In this document: in pieces, positions 33,421 through 43,568 of the stretch
How positions within the stretch are numbered: position 1 is the stretch's first letter
How the letters are laid out: every line of letters starts with the position of its first letter
Source of the DNA: Cladosporium sp. IMV 00045
Lineage: Eukaryota > Ascomycota > Dothideomycetes > Cladosporiales > Cladosporiaceae
Reading direction: 5' to 3'
Assembly (NCBI GenBank): GCA_001931905.2
Contig: MSJI02000914.1
Span: 1 to 64,000 of the forward strand
DNA length: 64,000 nucleotides
The notes under the pieces: model-generated
What the model saw: only the letters and a program-made list of their open reading frames with translations
Database searches by the model: none
Told to the model about the DNA's origin: nothing
Position numbers and translations under genes: made by a program

Positions 33421-34494
33421 ATGTCTCTCTTCCGAAACACCAACACAAACCAGCAGGGCGGTGGCCTCTTCGGTGCAAGCCAACAGCAGCAGCCGGCCCA
33501 GGGGTCGTCATCGCTTTTTGGCAACTCGACCGCTAACGCGCCTGCGCAAGGAAGCATCTTTGCCAACCAGCAACAGCAACAACAGAACAGCAATCCTCTT
33601 GCTGGATCCTTGTCGGCTGGATTTGGAGCGACCACATCAGGCGCTTTGGGCGCACAGTCTCAGCGCGAGCTTGCGCAATCCCGTCTCGATGCTGCTGGCC
33701 TCAACTCCACCGCCCGCACCGATAAGAGCCCGAAAGAAGCGATGACCGTCCTTGTCAGCAAATGGGACCCTAACGATCAAAGGACGTCACTGCAAAAATA
33801 CCTGTACAACGCTGTCAACCCCGCATACGCACCATACTACCACCCTGCACCAGGCGAAGATGAGCGTGAGTGGGAGACTGCGCTTTCAAACAAACCCAAA
33901 GGCGATGCCGATACTGCCTACGTACCCGTGCAGGTTCGCGGCTTCAAGGCGCTCGGCGAGAGACTCGAGCTTCAGGCGCAGGTGCTGAACAGGCTGCGCG
34001 TGAACTTGCACGAGATGAACAACTCGCTTGCTGCCATCATGGCCAAGCATCAACAGGATATCAGCGTACGCATTGAGACTTCGAAACGCCAGCACGCAGC
34101 CATCGCGCAGAGAACGCTTCGCCTAGCCATCAAGTGCCAGGTCCTTCGCAACCGCGGTTACGCTCTGGACAGCACCGAGGAAGTCCTCCGCAAAAACATC
34201 GTGGACCTCCACAAGCAAATCAAAGAGCCGTCATTCTCCTCGCGCGAAGAGGAAATTTGGGCACGCATGGTCGCACTGCGGGAAAGAGCACGATGGCTTG
34301 AGGCGGAAGGCAAGAGGGTTGGTGCAGCCGCGGCTGAGGCGCAAAGACAGGAAGGAAACAGTCTGCCTGAGAACGTATTGCAGGGTGCCAACAGAATCTT
34401 GAGGGACTACGACGGACAGCTTGTGCACTTGGCGAAGGAGCTTGAGGAGGTGAAGAAAGAATTCCAGGAGTGGGAGATGGAGAAGAAGAGATAA
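33421..34494 (+). CDS. NUP57: Nucleoporin Nup57/Nup54
   Basis: An intronless 357-aa protein. The N-terminal 85 residues are Gln/Asn/Gly-rich with a few FG contacts (GGGLFG, SSLFGN, AGFGATTSG). The remainder is the Nup54 alpha-helical region, with VLVSKWDPNDQRTSLQKYLYN, PYYHPAPGEDEREWE and VPVQVRGFKALGERLELQ. Long heptads follow to the end (NRLRVNLHEMNNSLAAIM; LAKELEEVKKEFQEWEM). Known role: member of the Nsp1-Nup57-Nup49 trimer lining the central channel of the nuclear pore. The FG part is short compared with yeast Nup57, as in other filamentous fungi. It lies between two members of the orphan family, with no obvious functional link. Confidence 0.92.
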   Translation: MSLFRNTNTNQQGGGLFGASQQQQPAQGSSSLFGNSTANAPAQGSIFANQQQQQQNSNPLAGSLSAGFGATTSGALGAQSQRELAQSRLDAAGLNSTARTDKSPKEAMTVLVSKWDPNDQRTSLQKYLYNAVNPAYAPYYHPAPGEDEREWETALSNKPKGDADTAYVPVQVRGFKALGERLELQAQVLNRLRVNLHEMNNSLAAIMAKHQQDISVRIETSKRQHAAIAQRTLRLAIKCQVLRNRGYALDSTEEVLRKNIVDLHKQIKEPSFSSREEEIWARMVALRERARWLEAEGKRVGAAAAEAQRQEGNSLPENVLQGANRILRDYDGQLVHLAKELEEVKKEFQEWEMEKKR

Positions 34495-35434
34495 GGCACT
34501 GCAGGATTATGAGCAACTTTGGGTCGTTTCGTAAGGCCTAACGTGGCACTGGAAAGCAACGGGTGACCTAGCCAAAACATGCACCAGAATGTCAGCGGTG
34601 CAGCTTTCGGACGATGCATTGTTCCTAGGTTTGTGGGTACAGCGGCTGAAGTCATTTCGAGCGAGGCGTTCCCGGAGGGTATTTGAAGATTTCTGGATAA
34701 CCAAACACGTCCGAGAATGAGTCAAAACGCAAATGAATCTCTAGCTAAAACTTTCTTGGACGTATATCACATGGCGATACTGGCCGACAATATCGCATGT
34801 TCTCATCATCTCTATACCGTACGCTTTGCTGATGTCGATCTAGGCATTGAATCGAACTCACCTGCCTTTCAAGCTCTCGTACTTCGCTCTCATGTGCATG
34901 TGTCGCTCAATCGTTAGCATGTGCCGAGCTACATCAGCTTCATTTAAACCATCAACAGAGGAAACCTTCACTCGATCAAACGACAGATAAGTGAAGTCAT
35001 CACCACGCCCATCGATCAAGTGAGCCATCTTGTTCGCTTGAGCTGCAATCACGACCAATGACTATCTGCTCAAATAGACCGACCGTCTTTGCAGCTAAGT
35101 GCACATGTCACTCTTTCATGAAAGTCAACATCCACACTGAAGACCGGAACAAGCGCTTCGCCCCACAGACAAGGTGTGCACATATCCGCATCATCTGTCA
35201 CTCATCTCCTTTCTTGTTCACTTTCGACTTCTTCACTGCCATACTCGGCACGTGTGCGAACTATTCGGATTCACATGCAAGGATAATCCGGCCAACTGAA
35301 GCTATATAAGCACCCAGCCTTTGCCACTTCCTTCCTTTCTACAACAATACACAACCGACTTTACCACAACCCACACACGCAGTAAGCAACCAATTGATAT
35401 CAGCTACACGGCCTCCACCAGCAGAATACTTAAC
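34495..35434. other. Intergenic, promoter of orphan-family copy C
   Basis: 940 bases without a supported gene. It includes the 3' region of NUP57 and a TATA element at 35304. Confidence 0.6.
35304..35310 (+). promoter_or_regulatory. TATA box upstream of orphan-family copy C
   Basis: TATATAA in the context AGCTATATAAGCACC, 125-131 bases before the ATG at 35435. Confidence 0.5.
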
Positions 35435-37496
35435 ATGTTCCACGAAGACGGCATCAAGGTATTCGTCAGGGCATACAAATCGAAACGAAAGGACGGCGGG
35501 TACAAGGAATTCGACCTGCCATTGACGGACGACCACGACGGCCGCCGCAAGCGTTGCTCAATCGAATATCGCCAAAGCCCTGTAGAGGTGACCTTTGAGC
35601 TCTCGCCTGAATTCAATCTGCATGGTGCATCGGCCTTGCACATTGGGTTTTATCCACATAATACGATAATGCAACAAATCCTGCCACTGTCCGAAAGTCA
35701 AACAATGCGATACCATGTATATCACGCCAACATAGCCGTCAAGGGTGCACACAAGCTGTCTAGCTTTGCTACACATCTGCCTGATGCCAGATTGAAAGGT
35801 ATATTGCAATTTCCAGTGCTTGGCTTTCGGTAATCCGCTGACGAAGGACCTAGACGAAGCGATGAATGAGATTTTGCTCACAGACCATGAATACTGCCTC
35901 GAGGCAGATCTTCGGTGCATGGTCATCTCCATTCAACTTGGCCATCCGCAATGGATTGATGAGAAGTAAGCTTTACCGCGAATCGAAATGGGCAGCTGTG
36001 TACTGACTTGGATAGTGACGCTATGAAGAATGGCGCAGTACCGCGCTCTAATGTCCGCAGTGGGACTTTCAAACGATTGCCTGGTCCCGAGGGAAAGAGA
36101 TACATCTTTGAAATTTTCACTCACACAAAAGGTATGAGGGCATCAAAATCGGTTCCGAGAAGCTACTGACTGTTTTGTAGGAACGAAACTCACGCGGCCT
36201 GTTCGAAGCAAGAGGCTCAAAACCCCCAGAATATGCAATTGCCCGGATCCAGAGAAGTGCTCCGTGTCTGGAAACCCTAGAGGTCCTCGTGAGGAAAGCA
36301 ATAATTCGGGAAAGAGCCCAGCAAGCTCAAAGATCAGCAAACCCCGGGGTCCGAAGCAGAGTATGACTGCATCTTCACAGGCCACTGCGTCCCCAGGGGA
36401 ACCATCTTTGTCTCAAGAAATGGTCGCAACGGTATGCAGGAACTGCAAAAATCTCAAGCGTGCTCCTCGTGGTAAGAAGATCACTTGGCGCAAGCGTTAC
36501 AACACATGGATGGTTGTTGACGCCAGAGCTGAAGACGAAGAACCCCCAGAAGAAGAAGACGGGGATGAGGGTGAAGATGAGGCGGCAGATGCTGAGCCCG
36601 ACGACGATGGATATGAGTCTCAAGAGCAGAACGAGCCGGACGAAGCTCCGAGATCGCAACAAGGAGGCAAATCCCACCGGTCCGATATTGACGTCGAAGA
36701 AGACCCGGTCCGCCATTCTCCAAGCACGCCATTCCGGTTGGGCCACCGTCCGCCTACGCCAAAGCTTGACGATAACAGACCTCATACTTCCATCGAAGAA
36801 TCAAGCAGAGATCCCGAGCAACACACTGATTGGTCACAATCGAATGTTGGCCTTGATGGGCGACAGCTGGTAGCTAATGGTCGGGGTCCTTCAGCAACGC
36901 CTGACGACGGAACAATTGCCACTGGCGAGAATGGAAGAAGCACATCCTCAGCGGAGCCGTCTGACCAAGAAGGTCAGCGTGAGACGTATACACAGACTTC
37001 GACGCTCAAGGTGCCGAGTCAGCAGCAAGCCGATCGCATAAACGACCCACGAGGGGGAGTGCTGCAGGCGCCTGGACATGCCAGCTCGGCACAACAAGTC
37101 AGTGAGATAGCGAATCACTCTGCGAGATCCCAGGCTGCACCGCAAAGCCACACCACCAGTGCCAAAAGACCAGCGCCTGATGCCATTCAAGCAATCACCG
37201 ACCCAGCCAAGAAACCTCGCCTCGTGGTTGACTTCACATCCGAAAACGACAACGGACCTGTCGTCAAGAAGGAAGAAGAGGAAGGAAAAGATGGCAAGAT
37301 CCGTCCATCTTCTCTCATTTTGGACTTTGCGGACAAAGACGAAAATACATTGCGGGAAGAACTGGAAGACGTGCAGCTTCAAGAAAGCAAGCTTCAGCTG
37401 AAAGAGCGTCGAATCCTCATCCAGCGGCAACTAGCAAGAAAATTGCGCGAGCAAGGCACGCAGAACAAGCCCATCAAGATCGAGGACGATGGGTAG
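35435..37496 (+). CDS. Orphan-family protein, copy C
   Basis: Four exons, 35435-35798, 35854-35965, 36016-36131 and 36181-37496, encode 635 aa. The N-terminus MFHEDGIKVFVRAYK and the blocks VEVTFELSPEFNLHGASALHIGFY and CLEADLRCMVISIQLGHPQW line up with MRHKDGFTIKV, MTIKFCLAPNFDFQGG and VVSMVIELECGVSDPRW of copy A. A Cys cluster (RICNCPDPEKC) follows, then a long acidic/basic disordered region with an RAPRGKKITWRKR patch. The end is a coiled coil near the C-terminus (REELEDVQLQESKLQLKERR). The first intron (donor GTATAT, CTGAC branch, 55 nt) was chosen because unspliced reading stops and the other acceptors break frame. Function unknown; probably nuclear. Confidence 0.75.
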
Positions 37497-38136
37497 TTGA
37501 TACTCGATCGTGCACATTCCGTACCCTCTGGTACGGTTTATCCGGCCTTCTCTTACTACATCACCATACGCCAGCACGAACACAAACGTGTATCCAGCAC
37601 CTAGCCCGAATGACAATACGACTTGTCCAGATCGACATCCTTTTTGCCGTTCTAAACAATTGCTTTCGACATACACTGTCCTGTACCAATCACTTTCAAG
37701 TTTGCACTTCCTTGCTGCAACTTTCTTCCTGGTTGAACTCTGGTGTCTTCCAACTCCAACTTCATCTGGCCGAATAGGCTGGACATCATGATCAGATCTA
37801 CCAAGATCAGATCATCTACTCTAGCAGCGGCAAGGGCATTCTCCTTGATTGAACTCCGGTAACCTTTAACCAACTCTGGCCAAATGCACTGGACACAAAA
37901 AAGAAACCGACCAATTTCAAGTCCAGATTCTGATCAAGCCAGGGGAATTCCTTCAAGGTTTGAATTTGGTTATTTCTCCACCAACTCTGGTCAAGTAGGC
38001 TAGACATAACCACCAAACCGAGCTTGAATTACATCTTCTCTAGTACCGGCAGAAACGTTTCTTTCTGGAGACCGTGGTATTTTCCAAACAGGCTAAACAT
38101 GACAATCAAATCAAACCAGCCCCAACTTCCCAATCT
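37497..38136. other. Convergent 3' region with degenerate repeats
   Basis: 640 bases between the ends of copy C and the GNAT gene, largely occupied by the degenerate repeats described separately. Confidence 0.6.
37768..38100. repeat. Degenerate tandem repeat, about 110-bp period
   Basis: A 19-base core recurs at 37768, 37878, 37989 and 38082 (GGCCGAATAGGCTGGACAT, GGCCAAATGCACTGGACAC, GGTCAAGTAGGCTAGACAT, TTCCAAACAGGCTAAACAT). Three copies are preceded by CAACTC-TGG-like sequence. Spacing is 110, 111 and 93 bases. Divergence between copies is high. Confidence 0.65.
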
Positions 38137-38868
38137 TCACTCCCCATAGCCCTTCAACCCCGTAGGCTCCCTCCCCCCATCCCAAAAATGCACCGTCCCA
38201 CCCAACTCCTCCCTCCCCGTCATCGGATTCTGTTCGCCTCCAAAACTCCTCACCGTCCCCACCGTAACATCAAACCCCAACGCCGTATAGAAACTCTCCC
38301 TCCCCAGGGCCGAAATCACACTCGCACTCACGCCCTCCTCCCTCGCGAGGTCCAGCCCATACTTCACCAAAAGCTTGCCGTACCCGTGCCCGCCCTGCTT
38401 AGGATCCACACCCAGCAAGTCCAAATACCAACTCTCAGCCCTCGAGCCGCTCCAGAAATGTTTAATAAAAGGCTCCGTATCAGCCAACAAACCATGATTC
38501 GCCGGCTCCGCAGCGCGATTCAGACAAACCATGGCCTCAGCCGTATTCACTGCTCTCATCGCCTGCTCCGTCGCCGCCGTGGCCCACGAGTCCGGCACCG
38601 GGGCGGCGCGTTTGCGCAGCCAGATTCCCACGCCGGTGATGAGGGCGGGGTTTCCGGGCGGGTGGGAGAGGACGATGCGCAAGTTCGGGGAGGCGCTGTG
38701 CGCCCAGTCGATGCGCAGTTTGGCCAGGAAGAAGAGGTACACGTCGTCCGGGTACTTGGCGCGGTGCGGGTGGAAGTGGCCGCCGAAGAGCGCTTCGTCG
38801 TGGAAGGCGGTGGCGAGGATTTTGCTCGTGGGGAGGAGGTCGGCGTAGGTTGCTTCGCGGACTGCCAT
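38137..38868 (-). CDS. GNAT-family N-acetyltransferase
   Basis: An intronless 243-aa protein. It opens with MAVREATYADLLPTSKILATAF, the usual first strand and helix of a GNAT fold. It contains the acetyl-CoA-binding motif A in YLDLLGVDPKQGGHGYGKLL (Q/RxxGxG/A as QGGHGYG), followed by LAREEGVSASVISALGRESFYTALGFDV, which is motif B. No signal peptide or membrane segment. The family transfers acetyl from acetyl-CoA to amines; the acceptor cannot be read from sequence. This single-domain group is widespread and multiplied in filamentous fungi. Its 3' end faces the orphan-family copy C across a repeat-bearing spacer. Confidence 0.88.
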   Translation of the reverse strand: MAVREATYADLLPTSKILATAFHDEALFGGHFHPHRAKYPDDVYLFFLAKLRIDWAHSASPNLRIVLSHPPGNPALITGVGIWLRKRAAPVPDSWATAATEQAMRAVNTAEAMVCLNRAAEPANHGLLADTEPFIKHFWSGSRAESWYLDLLGVDPKQGGHGYGKLLVKYGLDLAREEGVSASVISALGRESFYTALGFDVTVGTVRSFGGEQNPMTGREELGGTVHFWDGGREPTGLKGYGE

Positions 38869-39666
38869 CTTGTATATTGTTCTTTTGTGTGTGGGTTTGG
38901 TTGTTGCTGTATGAAGTATCGCTGGTGTTGCGTAGTGGGGTTTCTACTATTTAACGCCAGTTGAGGAAATATTGAACGGCTTGATTTTTGGTATAGAGTA
39001 CAGAGAAAAAGGTGTACGACATGAAGAGGCGAATGGAAAATATACTCAAACCTTGACTAACTGGACACTAATGAATCTAGAGCTCCTCTATTTTCTAAGC
39101 GAAGTAAAAGGGCGGATTGGAGCAGATTGCAAAGTCTAAACATTGAATTTATTGCGAAGAGCCGAGAGGTCAAACGAGACAGGTCACATTGTTTTTTGTT
39201 AGGCGGGAAGCGACGCCACGAATTGACTTTGGCCGCCAGCCGCGGGCTGCGAAGCGTATCACAACTTCACTTCATCTAACTGGGTATACCGAAGCATTAA
39301 TGATCGCACAGACGACTGTAAGTCAAGAAAAAAAGACAGAGTGAACAGGACGAGGTACCAGGTCTGTGCCGCAAAGGCATCAATTGGGATTTGCTGCAGT
39401 TACATCCACCCAACCCAGGCGAATGGCAACGTACTATACATAACACCTTTGCAAAAACACCATGCATTCAATCACACCACTCCATCATTTTCCGTCAGAA
39501 AAAAGACATCTTTCCCCATTCGTTAGCGCCTCGTATATCCTGCTTGCAAAAGCAAGTCCGTTCGTGATCATCAAAGGACCAGTAAACCAGAAGCTTCTCA
39601 AATCCCAGAACGCCTAGCTCGTTTGCGAACTCATTCAACCCCTCCATATGCGCATGATGTGGCCTA
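38869..39666. other. Intergenic, 0.8 kb
   Basis: Promoter of the GNAT gene and 3' side of the Scd6/Lsm14 gene. AT-rich with short frames only; nothing else seen. Confidence 0.6.
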
Positions 39667-41682
39667 CTAAGCCGTAGTCATCTCAGGGCCGCCGCGGCCG
39701 CGGCCTCTGGGGGCACCACCTCTGGATTCGAAGCCGCCACGGTATCCACCTCCTCTAGGGCCGCCACGACCGAAACCTCTGCCTCTACCTCTACCGCGGA
39801 AACCGCCACGGTAGCCATTGTCCACAGAGCCCTGGCCGAAGGTGTCCACGTTCTTGTTGCGCTCGTCGCGGCGAAGAGCGCGTCCATCAATGGTTTCTCC
39901 GTGTGCGTCCATGCGGTCCTTGAGGTCGCTGCTGATGTTGTCGAAGAAAGAAGACTGCTTGTCGTAGCCCTTCTCTGCGCCCGGCTTGGCGGGGATGACG
40001 ACCTCCTCGGCCTCGTTGTGACCGTTGGAGATGGGGTCGGGAATGTCGCCGTTCTGCGGGCTAGTGACAGGCGAGCCAGTAGCGATCTGCTGCTTGATGA
40101 GATCCTGCTTGTTGAACTTGGCGTTTGCGCTCTCGAAGTCGTAGTCCTCGGTTGGCACTTCCATAGGCTTGTGCGCGCTCTCACGTCTGCCACCAGCGGG
40201 GCCGCCGCGACCACGACCTCTTCCACGTCCACGAGCGGGGGCATCCTGTACTCTCATCTGGTTGACCTTTTGCGTGAGGTTGTCCATGTTTCCTCCGATC
40301 TGTTGCTGTTGCTGCTGGCCAGCCGCCGGCAGCTTCGCCATAGCAGCAGCGACAGCAGCAGTAGCAGCCTGTGTGGCATCGGCGTAGGCTTCAGGCTGTG
40401 CAACAGCGGCGGGAGCGGCTTGAGTGGGAGCAGAAGGTGCGGGCTTCTGAGCAGGCTTCGTTGCGGCGTTCGGCGCAAGGGGCAGAGCGACACGGCTGTT
40501 CGCAGCCTTCTTCGCAGCGGTCTGCTGAGGAGCCTGCGCGGGGATCGGAGCAGGTGCGGTCGCAGCAGCAGGAGAGGGCTTAGACTCGACAGGTGGGGGA
40601 GGACCAGAAGGCTGGGCCGCGGCGCCGGCAGCCGGCGTGGTGGGCATCTCGACGGGCTTCATGCTATTCTGAACGGGAGGCGGCTGAGGCGCGTCACCAG
40701 CAGCAGGCTGGGGTGTACCTTGCTTGCTTCCAATCGGTCCCTGGGGACCGCCCGGCATTTGCGACCTCTGCTGGCCTGGCGGGCCAATGGGCATTGGCGC
40801 GTTGTTTGGCGAGAATGCGCCTGGAGGAGGCGCGGGGAAGCCTTGACCGGGAGGAGGAGGTCCGTAGGGCGGCATGCCGTAGCCAGGCGGCGGTGGACCA
40901 AATCCCATGGGGTAACCTGGAACAGAGCCAGGGCTGCCGGGGAAGCCATGAGGACCACCAGGTCCCTGGAAACGAGACTGCTGCTGGAACTGCTGCTGCG
41001 GCGGGGCGGGAGGGAAGCCATAGGGAGGGTAGGGCGGCTGCTGGGCAGGCTGGTTGCGGAACTGGGTCTGCTGCTGAGGGGGTTGCGCAGGCTGCTGTTG
41101 CTGAGGTGGGCGCGTTGACTAAGATGAATGTTAGCCAGATATTCGATTGTGCCAATTCCACTCAGAAGCATCAAGCTAGAGACTCGAATAAAAGCGAAGA
41201 AACAACGTATCATCAACATTGCTTTTGCGCTCCCAGAGAGCGGTATAGCGAATATGACGTCTGCTTCATCCTCGAGTCCACTGCTCTTGCGCCGCATGGA
41301 AGAAAGAGGACCACATACCCCCATGATAGCCGGGTCATTGGGCATAGCGGGCGCCTGATTCTCCTTGGGCGCCTCGACCATTGACAGCTCCTTCACGTCG
41401 CTACCGCGGAAGACGATGTACTCGTAGATCTGGTCGGAGCCGGCAACCTCTTGCGAAGGGTCGCCGCGACGGCCTTCGGTGCCGTAGGAGGTGACATTCT
41501 CGAGGGCGATGGTGGAGGTCTCGCTGTTGATCTCGTGGAGGGTGCCGACGTACTTGATGTCGGACTTAGAAATGAGCGAGATGCGGGATCTGAGATAGGG
41601 CAGGTGGTGTTAGAAGCTAGCTGGCTTGCTTGAGTGGGATGATGATGGTGCGCGGGGGGGCTCACCCAATGTATTCCGACAT
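39667..41682 (-). CDS. SCD6: mRNA decapping/translation repressor Scd6 (Lsm14/Sum2)
   Basis: Three exons on minus, 41682-41666 (17 nt), 41589-41319 and 41118-39667, encode 579 aa. Residues 1 to about 80 form the LSM14 Sm-like domain (SEYIGSRISLISKSDIKYVG, LHEINSETSTIALENVTSYG). A Pro/Gln-rich linker of some 300 residues follows. The FDF-type motif is DYDFESANAKFNKQDL near 415-430, the downstream box is SSFFDNISSDLKDR, and a TFG-like box lies near 515-525 (NVDTFGQG). The tail is rich in RGG repeats. Known role: P-body and stress-granule protein that represses translation and activates Dcp2 together with Dhh1 and Edc3. The 17-nt first coding exon is needed to supply the MSEYI start of the Sm fold. 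Confidence 0.93.
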
Positions 41683-42035
41683 CTTGCGGGGTCTCGTCTA
41701 AGAGACGGGGGGGAAAGGAGGTGGGAGAGGGTGTTGTTGGAGGTGAGTGATGAGGTGGATGAGTGTTGATGTTGCTGGTCGTCGCGAGCTCACGCTTCCC
41801 GCTGCGGTCAAGTCGGTCGGTGCGCTGATGTCTGGCCTCTCCAACACACGCGCCCGCCAAGCGGCTGAACAATGGAGGATCCCCCCGTGTCTCGGGCAAA
41901 TAAATACTGGGATTGCCGCACGTCATATGTGTGATTGGTTGTCTGTGAATGTGGATCTTCAATAGCCGACTTCACTCGAGTCTCACCTTCAAAGAAGGAT
42001 ACTTGTGCAACCACTGCCTGTTGTAGTCTTCCATC
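41683..42035. promoter_or_regulatory. Shared promoter of SCD6 and the KPWE protein
   Basis: 353 bases between divergent start codons; both core promoters must lie here. No gene or clear TATA box. Confidence 0.45.
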
Positions 42036-42569
42036 ATGGCTGCCGCAGAAGACTCCTCGCTCGACTCCACCTATCTCTACAGCCAACTAGACAATTACCC
42101 ATGGGACGAGGACCAAGAGTTTCAAGGTGGCCTCAAGGCTATTCTAGGTTCTTCACAAAATCAGGATCAGCTGGACCATTTGACCCTGCGAGCGAAATGC
42201 TACTACTACGCGCGTAAATCTGGCACAAAGGTGGACTTCGAAGGATACAAGCGATGGGTGGATGGTGACAGGAAAGCGGGAAATGAGAATGAAGCTGGAA
42301 ATGATGGGACAGAAGAAGCTCAAGCGGTACAAAACGAAAACGAAAATGAAAAACAGACAGGATCAGAAGGAATGGGAGATGCGCCCAAGCCTGCGTCCTT
42401 TGCCGAGATATGCGAGTTGATCGCTGAGGGCAAGCCCATACCTGGCATCAAGGACATCCCCGATACTGTGCTGGAAGGCCAGTCGAGCAAGAGCCAAACC
42501 GCGCAAAGAAAGAAACCCTGGGAGAGAACTGCTGGGGTTGGCGCGGAAAAGCCCAGCTGGATGAAGTGA
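42036..42569 (+). CDS. KPWE-motif protein, Pex39-like peroxisomal import factor candidate
   Basis: An intronless 177-aa hydrophilic protein. The N-terminal half has aromatic-rich helices (SLDSTYLYSQLDNYPWDEDQEF; CYYYARKSGTKVDFEGYKRW), then an acidic Asn/Glu linker. The C-terminal part is PASFAEICELIAEGKPIPGI, then IPDTVL, ending with KKPWE (KPWE at 160-163). The combination of an F-x-E-I-x-x-L-I helix, a KxIPGI turn and KPWE is what I know of the KPWE domain, shared by Pex14-related proteins and by the recently described Pex39, which helps Pex7-dependent import. No membrane segment is present, so it is not Pex14. The extra N-terminal half is not explained by that family. The assignment is an inference from the motif. 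Confidence 0.65.
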   Translation: MAAAEDSSLDSTYLYSQLDNYPWDEDQEFQGGLKAILGSSQNQDQLDHLTLRAKCYYYARKSGTKVDFEGYKRWVDGDRKAGNENEAGNDGTEEAQAVQNENENEKQTGSEGMGDAPKPASFAEICELIAEGKPIPGIKDIPDTVLEGQSSKSQTAQRKKPWERTAGVGAEKPSWMK

Positions 42570-42654
42570 TGGTTTCCTTTCACTTACCTTTTTGGTCGCC
42601 AGGTCGGACAAAGACCCAAGTCCTCCATTGAGCTTCCCAACCACCGAACAATCC

Positions 42655-42800
42655 GAGCTTGCAAATGCCGCCATGTAGTGTGCCCTCATCCCCTCTCCAA
42701 CTTCATTAATTGAGCACCCTGAGCTTGCAAGTGCCATGCTCCCACCCCCTCTCCAACCCGATTGATCAAACACCCCAAACCTGCAATCCTTGCCATGTTT
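42655..42800. repeat. Degenerate tandem repeat, about 56-66-bp period
   Basis: GAGCTTGCAA occurs at 42655 and 42721 and as AAACCTGCAA at 42777, each followed by a (T)GCCATG. The segment CCCTCTCCAAC occurs at 42691 and 42747. It fills the 258-base convergent spacer between two genes. Confidence 0.6.
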
Positions 42801-42827
42801 TCCAAGCCGAACCTCTTCGACCAACCC

Positions 42828-43568
42828 TCAAAGAATCGTCCCATACCTGACCACCTCCCTTTGGACATACGGACTCTTGGGGGAAAATTTACCTTTTGAT
42901 TCCTGGAGCACCTTCCACTGCTCCGTCTCCTGGAGTTCGCTGGGGACACGATCGAGGATCTTGCTCACTTCCTCTCGGTTATTCGAGGCGTTTTCCCAGG
43001 ACGCGTTGCAAAACTGGACCGACACGGCGACATTGTTCTTGACGCAATACTCGAGAAACCGCGTTAGCTGTTTTGTCATACATTCGGGTCCCATCATGAT
43101 TGTGAAGGCAATCGGATTGATGATGCATTTCGCGTTGAGCTTGCTTGCAATTTGCATGGCGCGGCCCTCAGCCGTGCTGTACTCATCAAGAAGACTCATG
43201 ATGGAGTAGAAGTGGAAGCTGGGGCAAATGGCGTCGACGGTGTCGCAAGCGAGCAGAGTGCGCATGCGAGCATCGCAGTACTCGTGGTAGAGGCTGCGGT
43301 CGGTGAGCATGACGGCTTCTTTGGAGTTGAGACACTTCTTCTTCATGGTGGAGTAGCTGATCATGACCTGGGGTTTGACGTCCGTGGCGGAGACCTCGTC
43401 GTAGATGGCGTCGCGTAGCTCGCGCGGCAGCTTTTTGAAAGGGAAGTGCGGCAAGTTGGCCGCCTCGTCCATGACCATCCTGACGGCGGGTGTCATGTTG
43501 TACACATTGATACTGTAGAGATGGAGAGGGATGGGGTTCTTCGGCTGCCAACACCTGACCAGTGACAT
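42828..43568 (-). CDS. F-box-like (LPxELRxxIY) protein
   Basis: Intronless; 246 aa from the ATG at 43568. The frame is open from 43772, and another start lies at 43496 (222 aa). The core begins FPFKKLPRELRDAIYDEV, the F-box-like opening common to large Dothideomycete families, followed by a mixed alpha/beta region (YSIMSLLDEYSTAEG; FTIMMGPECMTKQLTRFLEY). No signal peptide is credible from 43568. The earlier start would add a repetitive SINPLASINPL stretch encoded by an 18-bp minisatellite, so a later start seems more likely. Known F-box proteins are substrate adaptors of SCF ubiquitin ligases, but this class is uncharacterised. It shares its opening motif with the protein at 56394-57371. Confidence 0.65.
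   Translation of the reverse strand: MSLVRCWQPKNPIPLHLYSINVYNMTPAVRMVMDEAANLPHFPFKKLPRELRDAIYDEVSATDVKPQVMISYSTMKKKCLNSKEAVMLTDRSLYHEYCDARMRTLLACDTVDAICPSFHFYSIMSLLDEYSTAEGRAMQIASKLNAKCIINPIAFTIMMGPECMTKQLTRFLEYCVKNNVAVSVQFCNASWENASNNREEVSKILDRVPSELQETEQWKVLQESKGKFSPKSPYVQREVVRYGTIL

Noticed and set aside
35799..35816. 18-nt GT...AG segment in orphan copy C
   Set aside because: Far shorter than any fungal spliceosomal intron; the 55-nt choice ending at 35853 keeps the frame and has a branch-like CTGAC.
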